The notes under the pieces were generated by a model, which ran no database searches, was not told the DNA's origin, and saw only the letters and a list, made by a program, of their open reading frames with translations. Shown here piece by piece: positions 1-13,500 of a stretch of DNA of 64,000 nt (positions within the stretch are counted from its first letter, which is position 1; each line of letters opens with the position of its first letter). The position numbers were made by a program, and so were the translations under genes. The stretch comes from Hetaerina americana (lineage: Eukaryota > Arthropoda > Insecta > Odonata > Calopterygidae): the NCBI GenBank assembly GCA_022747635.1, contig JAKTNV010000024.1, forward strand, positions 7,531,303 to 7,595,302, written 5' to 3'.

Positions 1-341
1 CAGACAACTACTGGCCAAATACGGCGTTGCCACGTTGCCGCGCCCACCCTATTCTCCCGATCTGGCACCAAAGGACTTCTTCTTCTTACCCCTGATGAAA
101 AGACAGCTCAAGGGATGACGTTTTGACTCGATAAAGGCCGTTTAAGAGGCTTCGACGAGGATCATGAACGGCATCCCCAAAGAAAATTTTCAGCAGGCGT
201 ACGGGGAATGGGAGCAACGTTATACTAAGTGTGTAGCAGCTCAAGGAGCATACTTTGAAGATTATTAAGTCGATGAAAGTATATCGTCAATAAAATTCTT
301 GTAAAAAAATCAGTCCTACCACTTTTGGGTGCGACCCTGTA
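1..341 (+). mobile_element. mariner element, 3' part, decayed
   Basis: The plus strand translates to the C-terminal part of a mariner transposase. The signature YSPDLAPKDFFFLP carries the third aspartate of the DD34D triad, and the reading ends near GAYFEDY followed by a stop at about 266. A premature TGA at about 116 interrupts the frame, so this copy is not functional. The right end matches a mariner-type terminal inverted repeat; its outer bases, read inward, are TACAGGGTCGCACCC, with a TA at 340-341. The 5' part lies outside the window. Confidence 0.8.
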
Positions 342-345
342 TTAC

Positions 346-640
346 TGGGATTAGCAATTGCCTAACTTTACTAAAGAGCTCTCACAGCTGATGTCAACAA
401 TCAAAGGATCCTAAAATAAGTTTTTACATCTCTAAATTACAGATACCATATTTCCTGACCAATAAGACAAATAACTTCCTATCTAGTTTATTTTTTCCAT
501 ACTCATGATTTTCTCTACAGACAGCAGATACTCCTTCCCTGTCGTTTAAGCTTATTTATTTATTTACCAAAGCTCCAAAACCAGCACTATTTTGCCTATA
601 CATCAAATTATTGACAATGATAACAATAGACACAATTACA
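346..640. other. no recognisable gene
   Basis: AT-rich spacer between the mariner end and the first LINE piece. I see no exon, RNA gene or repeat in it. It lies either in a rabaptin intron or beyond that gene's 3' end; the window cannot decide. Confidence 0.5.
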
Positions 641-644
641 AACC

Positions 645-1865
645 CCCAAGCCCTGGGTGGAGTAAAACTCACCCAGGCAAGAACTTAAGTTAATGCTTCT
701 ACATTCCATTTCCTTAGCCATCTTCCCTGTTTTATCTTTTTGAATCAATGCTACACTTCATAATTCCCAAGTTGTGATCCGAGCCCACATCTGCTCCAGA
801 GATACTGGGCAAATAGATCATGCAGTTTTTTAACCTGGGCCTAACAATAATGTATTCTAACTGATACTTTCCTGAGTCCCCCAGCATTTTCCATGCATAC
901 CTACACCTTTTGTGGTGTCTAACCAAGTTTCCATTATGATTAACCAATCTCCGGCAGAACTCAATTGCTTTCTCCCCACAGCTATTCCTCATACCTAAAC
1001 CATAAACCCCCCACGCCAATCCCATTTCTTTCTTCACTTACTGTTGCATTTCAGTCAAATCACAATCAAATTTTCCCAGCAGAAATGCATGCGATTATGT
1101 CCTCCAACTGATTGTATATCCTATCGACTTCTTCCTCCTTATGATTGCTTGATGATATGTATACCTGAACAATGGCCAAGTTCGTCGACAATGTTTTGAC
1201 CTCTACTAGTAATACTCGATCCATTGCTATGTTAACTGTGCTTCTTCCTACCTTTTTATTGGATATTATGGCAACATCTCACTGGCTATCGTCCCCTCTG
1301 CTGTACATGACTATAACAATCACTCCAGTAATCCCTAATATCCTTCCATCTCACCTCATATAGACCTAAAATATCTATATTCCCTCTTTCCATCTCTCGC
1401 TTTATATTATTTAATTTCCTCTCCTCAACATTTCCCTAACATTCCAAATTCTTATCCTAACTAATCTGGTCTTCTTCTGCATCTTCTGCACTGCTGCTGT
1501 TGAAATTACTCTGCAAGGGTATCTTAAGATGACAAACACAAGGACTCATTTTCTCTATACTGTCCATCATTTTATTCTTGTGAATGATAATTGAGGTGGT
1601 GTCCCATGGCCTTCCTCAATGGTGTTTTTAATGTGACACCATACTTCAATGGCCGCCCCACTGCGGTCAGATGTCTTGGCACTCAGGAACAGATTCTGCG
1701 CTGACTACCTTTTGCCTGGCTCCTAACCGTCAACCTACCTGGAATGGATGACCCTACCAGGTACAATTATCATTGCTCCCGCCAGCACAGCTCTAGAAGT
1801 CATCGGAACATGCAATCCCTTCCACCACACCAAGGTTGTAGTCCATGGGAGGGGATCGCTAATAT
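645..1865 (-). mobile_element. LINE family 1, 5' fragment (endonuclease region)
   Basis: On the minus strand, 732-1037 encodes the end of an apurinic-type endonuclease. It includes a stretch like GDSGKYQLEYIIVRPRLKN and then a GSDHNLGIMKC motif, which corresponds to the SDH signature of these nucleases. The same order of sequence recurs at 29455-31985, 10870-12290 and, on the plus strand, 50005-51060, which defines a dispersed family. The 5' end of the element is near 1860, where all copies share a CCATGGGAGGG-like stretch. Stops and frameshifts make it a dead copy. The clade could be RTE-like, but I cannot settle this by eye. Confidence 0.7.
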
Positions 1866-2190
1866 ATGTACAACTAAATGATAACAAAACTACTTAGTTA
1901 AACCATGGGAACTTTGAAAGCCACATTATGCAACATTACACAAAGGACAATGAACTTCGCCACAAATTTATTGTACACCCTTTTCTTTATTTATCCATAC
2001 CTTCATGCCAAAGATAGTAAAATTAGAAACTAGAAGAAATGTTTGAAATGGAATGGCATCTAAATGCAAATCATTACTGTATTGATGACATACATTTATA
2101 ATTAAAAACAGTGTTCAACCCAAATACGGTTTGATAGGCGATGGTAATTTCAGTGAATTCATTAAATACTAAGCTCAACAGTACGTGAAA
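1866..2190. other. no recognisable gene
   Basis: AT-rich spacer between the LINE piece and a SINE. Nothing further seen. Confidence 0.5.
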
Positions 2191-2194
2191 TACA

Positions 2195-2365
2195 CACATC
2201 CAGAGAACCAGATCCTTTCTCTGTGCCACCTATGGTTTCCCAGGAAGTTTTAGTTCCCAAAAAATCACGCAGCTTGGGTGAAGCTGAGGGTTTCCAGCAT
2301 CTAGGAATTGAACCAAGCCCCACTGATGCAATGCTCTACCCCTGGACAACCACAACCTGGTGTTT
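2195..2365 (-). repeat. tRNA-derived SINE, family 2
   Basis: Read on the minus strand from about 2360, there is an A-box-like GGTAGAGCATTG followed by a B-box-like GGTTCAATTCC with tRNA-like spacing. A tail containing ACCATAGGTGGCACAGAGAAAG follows. The tail recurs on the plus strand at about 24560-24620, again preceded by tRNA-like boxes, so this is a dispersed SINE rather than a tRNA gene. Confidence 0.6.
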
Positions 2366-2633
2366 AATAAAAAATTGGCAATTTTCCACAAAATAAAATT
2401 TATGTAAAATTGCCAAATTTCAATTAATTACGATTTTCCACCATTTCACACTTGAAACTTCTCTTTTTGCAACTTGGTACATGTATCATTATCCAGGTAT
2501 TAATGTTACTAATACTGCTAATTTTAGTAATGCCCCTCATAGTGCCGAAATTAAATAACTGATTCCATTACTTTAATTTCCCTTTGAAGGACAGGCAAAT
2601 AAAACATATTGAAATAACTGAAGAGTAATTCAC

Positions 2634-5600
2634 CTGTGAACTCAGTTGTTTTTCCTCCATGGGGCATTCATTTGTGCTCTGAAGAGTATTCACCATGGTT
2701 TCAGGATGACTAGGGGATTTCTGCAGCTGTTCTGCACCTGTTGTATTAAAATTAAAGTATGTACAAGCATGTTTAAAATAAGGAAGCAACTTCTAACAAT
2801 TTTATAATGGGAATGATAGCTGAGATGTATTGTCATTGCATGATGATGAATGAGCGCACAAAATAATGAATGAATGAAAGGCTGAACATTGTACCAAGAT
2901 CATGAAAAAAGTATGGCAATAAAAAATGTTCATTTTCAGAGAAGTACGAGGGTCATCCGGAAAGTAGTACCCGTTCGTGCCGCATGAAGTGCTGACGACG
3001 CGAGTAGCCGCTGGACGAGGTCAGATAGCTTCAGTGGCTTGTCTGCCTTCTCTGAGCCAAGTTGCGTGACGCTAGCATTGCCTGTGTTGTTTCTGTGATT
3101 GTTTACAATGTTTAAAAAAATTGAGAACGCCGCCAGTTGTGAAGTGAGGGCAGTGATTAAATTCCTCAATGCAAGAAACGTTCGCCCATGTGATATTCAT
3201 CGCCAATTAAAGGAGGTGTATGGAGACAATGTAATGGATGAGTCGTCTGTTCGGCGGTGGTGTCGCAACTTCAACATGGGGAGGGGGAACACACACGACG
3301 ATGAGCGTTCGGAGAGACCGTCTGTCATTACAGACCAACTGGTGAGCTCAGTTGACGAATTCGTGAGGAACGATCGGCGCGTCACAATTGATGACATCTG
3401 TGAGCATTTTCCCAATGTTTCTCGAACAATTGTTCATGAAATTGTTAAACACCATCTGCATTATGCAAAAATTTGTGCAAGATGGGTCCCTCGCGTATCT
3501 CAATGAGCTGGCGGCGAAGGACTATGCAGCAGGAATACAGAAACTTGTCACACGTTATGACAAATGCCTTAATTTGCTTGGAGATTATGTTGAGAAGTAG
3601 TTTAAAGTATCCTCTTTCAAATAAAATTTTTTATGTTTGTTAATATTTACTTTTGTCTCTTTATTTCACGAACGGGTACTACTTTCCGGATGACCCTCGT
3701 ACAAAAAGGAAGTTGTTAAAGTATTCAAAATAAAACCTAGAAAAATGATCATCAGCCTTGCACAAATTTTATGGATCTGTGGTAGGGTACCCACTTTCTG
3801 GATTTTGAACTTGTATCTGTCTTCGAACACATTAAAATTTTTCATTCTAATTGTTGTCTTTTTTTTCTACCAAGGATGCCACTTATTCTGATTATAATAT
3901 TCCCTCATTTATCCAGCTTATCTACACCAAAAATCAGGTATTTTGATACTTTTTCCTTCAAATATGACAAAAGAATCATGCATGCAGAGTATTCAAGTAC
4001 TACTGCCTTAATGTTCACAGTATTAGGCTTGATGTGGTGGGTATAATTCATAGCAAAGAATTACAAATCTTGCATTTTTCCACTACAAATATTTTTATGA
4101 TGTGCACTTTGGCTCACAGTCTTTATACATTTCAAAAGTTCTTGAAGGAAGGACTTGAAACTGACGATCACACAGTGTGTTGTAACAATGTTGCAATAAA
4201 TATTTTATATAGGGGAAATGAGGCATATCATTATAATAATTGACTTATCTACACTTTTCCCATGGTATACTATCTATAATTAAAGCTCACAGGCATAAAT
4301 AAGAGTGCAATGAATTGGATGAAAGACCTCCTGTTGGAACAGAAACAGGGAAGCTGTCTTTGACAGCAATCGTTCTGATTGCATACAAAAGAACTTTGGT
4401 GTACCTCAGGGATGTGTAATTAGGCCCCCGCTTTTCTTGATTTACCAGGATATATCTCGGAAAGAGGATCCATTAACAGCGGCAAAGTATCTCAATAGTA
4501 TTTTGAAATGGTACACAGTATGGGGATTAGAACTTAATTATAGCAAATATTCAGCGGTAAATTTCTTTGAAAGATCCATGGGTTTTGTGTAAAAACTTAC
4601 TGAAGTTAGTATAAAAGTTGCTATGGTAAAATATCTAGTTGTAATTACCACCGATTTATCATGGGGTCCCCACGTACCTAAAATCTGGAGGCAAGCTAAT
4701 AAAAATTGGGAATCATTAGACACATTGTCGGCAGAATGAATATAAGGTCACTGTTTAAAAGTTGCAACCCTGCTCTCATGACATCCTGCTTAGAACATGC
4801 ATAGTACATAGTAGTAGTTTTTAGGGGAGGCAACCGACAGCTAAGGTCATTTGCGTTATTAGGGATGAACAGGAAAGGATGAAGGGTGAAGAGAAACCCA
4901 GTGTCAGCATTAGCCTACTCTTAACGAAAGGCACCAAAAGGTACGCAGCTTAACATTGCATCTAGCAGCCGCAATGTTCAGTCAGAGTTCTCTCCACAGA
5001 GCACACACTCCCAGGATAGGTAAACCATTCTAAATCTATGGCTTTTGACTTTTCATATTAGTCTTCCTCCCAGAATAACCTCATAACCTTTGTTTTGTTT
5101 ATTTCGATTCTTATCCCACACCTATCACACTGATTTTCTAATACACTCAGCAAAGATTGTAAACAATTTGCTGATTGGCTAAGTAAATCTTGATCATCCA
5201 CAAATCAAATTATATGGATTTCATGCCCACTTTCACTCCTACCTCCAACCTTTCCCATGTCTCCCTTACCATTACTTCCACACAATCTTCTCCTGTCCTC
5301 TATTTGAAATTCAATTAATCTACCCAACTTACTATATTGTATACTTTATCAAAATCCATGAAACAAACAAATACATCTTAGTTTTACTGTATGTTCCTCC
5401 CCATTAGTTGCCTCATTACTGCAATGCCATCACATCTACCTCCCCCCTTCCTAACACCGAGCTAATCATCCCATAAGATCTCTTTTTCCTTCCTTTCCAT
5501 CCTCTTATTGATGATCCTGAGAAGCACTAATGCTACATGCAAAATCAAACTTATTGTTCTTTAGTCATCAAACATGCTGCCTTTCCCTTTTTTGGGATGC

Positions 5601-8600
5601 GGACTAACACTGATTAGAGGTCTTCCAGCCAAATTCCTCCCTTATAAATGCTAAAAATTAGCCCATAAAAACTCTTCTTTCAACATTTTCCTAAACCTTC
5701 TAGTAATTCCAATGGAATGACATTTATACCTACAGCCCTGATTGAATTACAGTTCACTTACTGCACTTTCTATCTTGCAATCAAATATGCCTAGACTTAA
5801 GCTATTCCCATCTACGCCATATTCTCTTTCTATGTCTAAACTTTCAGGCAAAATATTATCACCACATAGATCTCCTGTGTATTTTTTCCATATCTCTATA
5901 ATCTTCCTTGGCTCAATCAACAACTTTTCTGCTGGATCTCTAATAGACTTTTCACAGACTTTTCCTTCTTACTTCCTGATAGATCAGTCACCTTCCTGTA
6001 GAGTGCACCTATTTCATCCTTCCATAATAAAATCTCTGCGTCCTTACAATACAGCCTCCATCATACTTCTTTATGCTATATTATACTTCTTAACCTTGAC
6101 ATTTTCCGGGCTTAGTTTATTATTCAACTCTTGGTACATTCTTCATCCTACTTCTGTAGTTAAATTCATCTATTTCCTTCTCAAATACATCTTTTCAACC
6201 ACATCATTAGCAACCCAGTTGAGAGGAGAATATTAAAAAAGTGGGGGTCATGAATCAGGTAACTATTTTAGCGTTAGAATACATAAAAAGTAGCACCATG
6301 CATCAGGATATTTAGCATTTTTGTGGAACATACATGCGTACATGCGTTTTCTTTTTGGGAATTTTTTGGAGAGTATAAAAAAATATTTGTTGCAATTTCA
6401 CTGTAGGTTGGGTAGCCTTTTTGTAACTGTATTTGTTATTATGAGGAAATCAATTACAATCATTTCTAGGTGACATATGTCACCTAGAAACTAAGACAAC
6501 ATTACAAGCACCAGCTGAAGAAACTTCAACAAACCACTTCAGTTATTGTAACTTCTGATATGGTAAGTGAAAGATAGGAATTGTCTTTGCCACACAAAAC
6601 TTAATTCATCCAATCAGACACAATGTTTTTCATGGAGAAAGAAACTTTTACTTGAATGAAATAGCTTAACTTATATGTAATAGCATATTCTGTTAAGTTT
6701 TGATTGGGATTTAATTTAATTTGAACCCAAATTGGTAAAAAAAAGATTAGGATACTAAAATATTATTGAATTTAGCTCACAGCATTGAACCAACTTGTCC
6801 CCTCAGTCATACTGGGTTTAGGAAAAAGCTTACAAGATGAGGACCACATCATAAAAGTAATTCATCTACTTTAATTAAGTATTTGGTTAGTTTAAAATGC
6901 ATTTTTCAAAATTCTCTATTACCAACAAAGCTATACAATAAACAATGGGTAACAGTGAGTGGCCAATGAGGCCAGAAATTGAGTTACAACAAGTCTCCGC
7001 GCGGCAAGCTCCATCTACCACAAACACTCGAACATTGCTCCTGACAACGTTACATTTATTAACTATACATGTATATACAACTGCCTGCGAACAAACAATA
7101 CCATTTACAACTAAGCATCAGTGATTAGTGATTCCAAGGTGAAAGCATCATTCAAAGTTGGACAAAAACCTATAAAAATATCTTGACAGATTTTCTCTTG
7201 TTTCAAAAAAGCTCCTTTATGTCTCCAGTACTTTTGACACAAATGCACATGAAGCCATATTGTTGCCACAATTGGTGAAAAGTCACCAGAATCTTTCATA
7301 ACCTTCTGCTCATAATGTGACAATTATAATGTTAGACTGGTTGCCCAGGTATGAGAAAAATTTAGAGGCATTAATGGATGGCTTTGAAAGAAAAAATAAT
7401 TATTTGTGTGGGGATTTTGATCCATAATTAATTGACTAAATGCACATGGGATATACTCAGAATTTTTTCAAACTCCTACTGTCTCCTGAAAATGTAATAC
7501 CAGATTAGATGTTAAATATACCAATTAATTGACTTAACAGCACCAATTTACAGGTCCCATGCTAAATTGCAACCATTAATGACAGCAGTTTTAGTTTCTA
7601 GTCAAATTTTAAAACCAGTTAAGCATAAAATACATTTACACTTCATAATAGTCTGTACTGGCAGGCTCATTGCATGAGTCAATGGACAAAGGATCATTAA
7701 ACAAATGCTTTCAGCGATAGCAGTATCTCCGAAATGAAGAGACTTTTAGATATGACCAATTTCCCTAAGTCAGTTTTATCAAAACCCCTCATTTGTAATA
7801 TACTCCAGACAAAAAAAATCAATATGCATATTTTTAAGTTAATAGAAGTTTTGCAAAATATTTTCCATGTTTAGTAAATTTGACACATTCTTGTCGTGCA
7901 TCTCTCAATTTGAAAAAAATCTTACATCCTGTGCATAGGAAATTACTTCATTTTCCCAAATTTTATTGACACTTTATTTCAAGATATCACTATTGCACCT
8001 TGAATGATGGAAAGAAAATTTCAAATAACAATGATTAATTTAGAGGAAATTAAAATATATTCCATACTCCAAACTACAAACATAGCTGTGTGCATGGTAC
8101 CACAATGAAAAACCCTAAGTTGTCAATTCCTCAATGCACAAACATTAATGCATGCAAGCCTTTTTTTATTATTTTGTCAAAATGTTTGTACAGTAAAGTA
8201 AAAAACCGACAAAATATTATCAACTCAACAATCATTTGTAAATCCATGGACAAGTTTTACACCATATTTAGAGGAAAAGGATGCAGGTGAAAAATCTAGA
8301 GCAAAATAACATAACTGTAGGAAATGTTAACATATGTAGTTACTTAGTAGAGTTAACTGCTGACGCAGCAAAATCTGCAACTTTTGAAGTTTAAAAATAA
8401 TTCAGCAATAACTCTGCTAAATTAAGTGTCATGCCATAGCTTTTTCAACATGTCAGAAGGTATGCACACCTTTTGTGTTAACCACCCTTGGCACCATGCA
8501 CATGGCTATGATTATGCAGCACCATTATATGTACAGTAATTCATTACACTATCTTGTTCCTAAAAGTTTCTTAGAAACTAAAAGTGTAAGAGAATAACTT

Positions 8601-10550
8601 GGTAGATAAACAGCTAAATAACTTGATCTAGGGATCCAGGACAATATCCCAGTCAAGATGAGTAATTTTTAAACAAATAAATTCTCATATTTTGAATCTA
8701 TAAAAATTTTTCTGATGTTCTTTTTAATATTCCCAACGTTTTCCCAGCATTCATTACCCAACTAAATATCTCTAACTTTTCCAGAGGCGTAATTACACTT
8801 CAAGAAGTCTGACTTAAGTATTATCATGGAACAGAATGCTATGCAGAACTAAATCATACTCCATGCTTACTGTGCGGCATAAATATAGATATAATTTGCT
8901 AAAATATGAGGAGGTTTATGTTCCCTACACTGAGAAATACTGGAAAAGAAGTAAGAAAATCAATTAAAATGACTACAAAATAAAGCTGACTGTGAGCACA
9001 TTAAAGCTTAAAACAAATTGGTTAATGAAAGAATAAATTCAAAGATTGAAAAAAATTGGCTTTATCACAGTAAGTCAACAAATAGTAAGGGTCAAAAATC
9101 TGGTATCTTAAGGAAAAAGAGCATTGATTTTAATCAATTGGAACTTTTTCAAAAATATCACTGAAAAATTCATTTTAATATTAGCAAAAAAATGCATTCT
9201 GATTAAGGGTTTTGATCTCAACTGCAGCAAAAAAATTGGGAATATTTATTATTTTCCCACCTACCTTGGCGCAAATGCATTAAAGACAAGATCAGATAAG
9301 CAAAGGATTTAATTTCTCTTTCCACTGCGTAAAATTAGTAGATTCCAAAAACTCATAATGGTGTTACCTTGCAAGACCTTTGGAACTGGAGAACCATTCG
9401 TCAGTTGACTAACTTTCATGGAGCTATCGTCTACCTGTGATGCTTCAGACTGTTTGAATTAAGAACAAAAAATTCATATAAGACACACAATGCAATTCGT
9501 TCACTTCATTGCAACAGATGAAACTAATTTCTGCTTCATCTTAGAAAACTTAGACATTTTAGAATCCTGATTACCTTGATCTCCATCAAACTCGGATCAT
9601 TACTCTTTGAGGAAGGAGCTTCTTCAGTTTCTTTCATCAAACTTTCCTAAAGGAGAAATAAATTAGAATTAATACAAAAGGGCTCTCTGAATTTTTCCCC
9701 AGTATTCAATGTCCTTAGTGATTCATCATAACCAGAGCTCAATAAGTCCAGCATTACTAGGAGGATATTTTCTGATTACTACATTTCTAGAGCCTAAACT
9801 TGGGTTTGAAATCTTTCACTGGCCAGATAAGTGTTCTTAAAAGTATTAATAGGTCAAGATCTTAACATTCTCAATCAGAAAACATTTACATATTGTGAAT
9901 TAACCAAATATTAATTTCTGTTAAGTTTTCATGCCTTTCTTTTCAAGTTAGCAAAACATTAAATTTATTCATAATTTTAAGCACCATATTAATAGCAACC
10001 TCTAACTTCGGAAGATCTCTTACATCCAAAATCTCATTTGAATTTTTTACATAAGGATTCCTAAATGAGAGAGGTTGAAAGTTCAGAGGTGATCTTGACT
10101 GAAATTGACATGCATTCCATTCAACAAATTTATGTAAAATTATTTTCCCTGAACAGAACTTATAGGTTAGATCATGCATACTTTGGGCAATGTTACTCAA
10201 AACCATTTAGATCCATAACGAGTTTTTCTCCCTTTCATGCTTATTCCTTTGCCCTCAGAAATTATATTCATTACAAAGATTTTATAGCTATAGTCCATCC
10301 ACCTTTGAAATGAAAGCTCTAAAGTGGTACTAAAAATTTTGTGTCCATGCTGGTTATTAGTGGCAGAGCTTTCCTTCAAATTCATGAAGAACTTTTATCT
10401 TTGATTGAATGTTTTTGCAGCAGTTTATGCTTTCTTTATATAATCTAGAATTTCCTGCTGCCTGCATTTTTATTAGACAACATATCATTCTTCCTATTTA
10501 AGATGAAATGCTGGGTCTTTTGAGCATATACTCAATTAGAGTAGGAAATA

Positions 10551-10581
<31 letters not shown>

Positions 10582-13500
10582 TAGTGAGAAGAATAATTAC
10601 ACTAAACTTGGTTAATGCCATTAAAATTATACTTTTCTGTTAAAAGATATACTAATACCTGTAACTGGATTCTCACCTTCCCATCTTCATAACCATAGGT
10701 TTTTAAAATATGGTAGGCATTTCTTAATTTATCTTTCAAGGCTTCTATTTCTTCCTCTAAGGGAATGACTAGTGACCGAAGAACTTCTGCATCCTCCTGA
10801 GCCTAAAAATAGTAATAAATACAAAACCTTACTTAAGTGCAATTATTGAAGTTTCAAGGCACCATTTTTTATTTTGTCTTCCGAATCTCAAATTGTAAAT
10901 GTACATTGCTACAACTTGAATATTCTCTTAACTTCCTGTATGGTGCCTCAACTATTCTCTCCATCAGAAATTTCTCGACATCATTGCAGGGATCTTTTGA
11001 CCAAATTTCCTTGGCTGTATTAGTTTCTCGCCTAATTTCATTACTTCGCTCTCCACAAATTCTTCTCATTTCTATCTTAATGTTCCTCCATCTCCTTTTA
11101 TCCATCCTCTTAATCATCTTTCCCATGACTTCTTGATTCTCTTATTCTTTAAAATTCCTATCACTTCCCTTTCTACACCATTCTTAAGATCTACCCACAT
11201 TTCCTCTATCATTTTAATTCCCTTATTCTCACTTGGATGTCTGTTAAGTTTTTCTAGGTACTCCTTTGTTTTTACTCCTGTTAAAACTTCAAGATTCCAC
11301 TATGATACTATACTACTACCCCCCCCCACTCCTTTTTAATTTTAATGTCATGCAAACTTAAGTATGCATTGACACCCTAAAAGCTATGTGAGTTGATGAG
11401 AGGTGTTCCTAAATGTATGTCTTTGATGGCGTTTGAACCAGGTGTTAGTTATTATCAAACCCTATCTCCTGCAGATTTTATTTCTTCCTTCCAGTGACTA
11501 CTTGTCAGCATATACAAATGGATTACCACTAGATTGACAAGACCTTTTTATCCCTACAAATATAATGCTATCACTAACCTATTCTATATTCACTAATCTT
11601 CTCCCCAGTTTCCTATTCAGTACTACGGCCACTCCATGTTGACTCTCTTCCATTCACTATAAATTACTGTGTAACTATCAATCCAGTAATTTGTATATTT
11701 CTCCATCTCATATTAACCTATTTTATCAATGCTTCCTGTCTCCATTTTTCTGCTGATGTTTCAGCTTTCCTGTCCTCCTCATCATCCTAACATTCCATGC
11801 ACCTATCCTCAACTTTAGTCCTCTTCTGGAACCTCTTTCCCACTGCCCTCAGCTTGTTTGTGCCAGGATTTCATGTGTTGATGACCATGAAAGCCTTGCC
11901 TCCTCCTATGCTGGGCATGACATGCAGTCCTGCCGGCTGACACTCATTCCCATAGCTGCCAGTTTTTATTTTCTCTTTGTGCCTATCCATATTTATCATG
12001 AAAATGAAAATTGATGTGGTTTCAATTTGCCTTCCTCAATAGTGTTTATAATATTACACAACCATTAAAATGGCCCTCCCATTGGTGTAAGATGCATTTG
12101 CAGCCACTTCCCTGATGAATAGCAGCTGCAGAACTACATTTTGTCTAGCTCTTACCCTTTAACCTACCTGGCATGGGTGACCCTACCAGAGGCAATCATT
12201 ATTACCCCTGCCAAGTGCAGCTCTCAGGGTCATCTAAACATAAACCCTGTCACCACACTGTAGTTCTGGTCCGTGAGGAGGGAAAACATCAATATGCTTT
12301 TAAATCTTAACTATAGCCAACATTGATATTTATACTTAAAAATTTTCTTTAGAATTTAATCAGCAAATAAAATATGAAGCTACATAAAAACATTGACAAT
12401 TCCACACAGTCCTCAGCTTATATATTATGAACGTCAAAAATCAAAAACAAACCCAGTAAAATACTGAAAAAAATGTGAGACAATTATTCACTAACTAATC
12501 AGGGTATTTTCCCAGCTGACATGAAGTTCCAAGCTCCACAATTTGTATAAATACAAGGATGCTCAGTAATTTAATATTCTCTGATCCCAGGTATTTCCTA
12601 GACAATTCCTTAAAAATAATATAGTCATTTTTAATAGATTTCAAACTGTTTTGATGCATTCATTCGGCATGCTACAAATCAAAGCAAGAAGATTAGTTGT
12701 GTATGAGGTAGGTAATCTTGATTTGGATAACACCACATGAGGATTGCCTACGAAAAACTATGAAAATTGCTTGTTCACATGATACATGGTTTTTCTGACT
12801 TTTTCTACTTCAGTTTTCAAAAATTGAAGGAACACTGGTGACTATGAAATACATGATAATGGCCAACCTTTAGTAAAACCGATTGGGATATTTGCTCAAA
12901 AGATGAGGGAATCTGAAATTATATTCTATACATAAAAATTTAGTAATGAAAAAGAGTCAATATTTGGAGAAATATTGGGAGGCATTATGGGATTTAGGAT
13001 ATTAGGGATGAGGATATGTGAAGAGATCCTTCAAATATTTGCCTACTGAGTTTTTCATCCATAAATTTCCCAACCAATACACATCCATTTCACTATGCAA
13101 CAATAATAGATATAATACAAGGTCTCATGCAGAAATTGACTTTAGTTAAGGTATTTTAGGAATAAAAGATCAAAAAGTTTCCAATTAAGAGCCTATACAA
13201 ATCAGGGACATCAAACAATCGGCCCTAGGCATGAAAAACGTAAATGTAATTGCAACTGCTAACTGTTAAACTGTATTAAGTTTCAGCAAAGGATACTAAC
13301 ATTTTAATGATTTCACCAATGGAATTAAACATGCGACCAAGGGCTAAAGTTAACACCACAAAAATACCTTCAGCAGGAGAATGTAAGTTCTCCTGTTCAA
13401 CCCCTCTTGCTATTGCCTCTTTGCTCTTGGGACATCATCTATTTAATACCATATTTGTCAAAACATATGTATATAATTATTAAGATAAGCTGTTTTATAC

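Noticed and set aside
5742..6236. Plus-strand 164-codon open frame
   Set aside because: It is the antisense of decayed LINE family 1 reverse transcriptase; the same antisense opening recurs at 27443-28060.
7111..7323. Additional rabaptin exon on the minus strand
   Set aside because: No acceptor/donor pair keeps phase with the exons at 9368 and 2737, and the composition is not coiled-coil-like.
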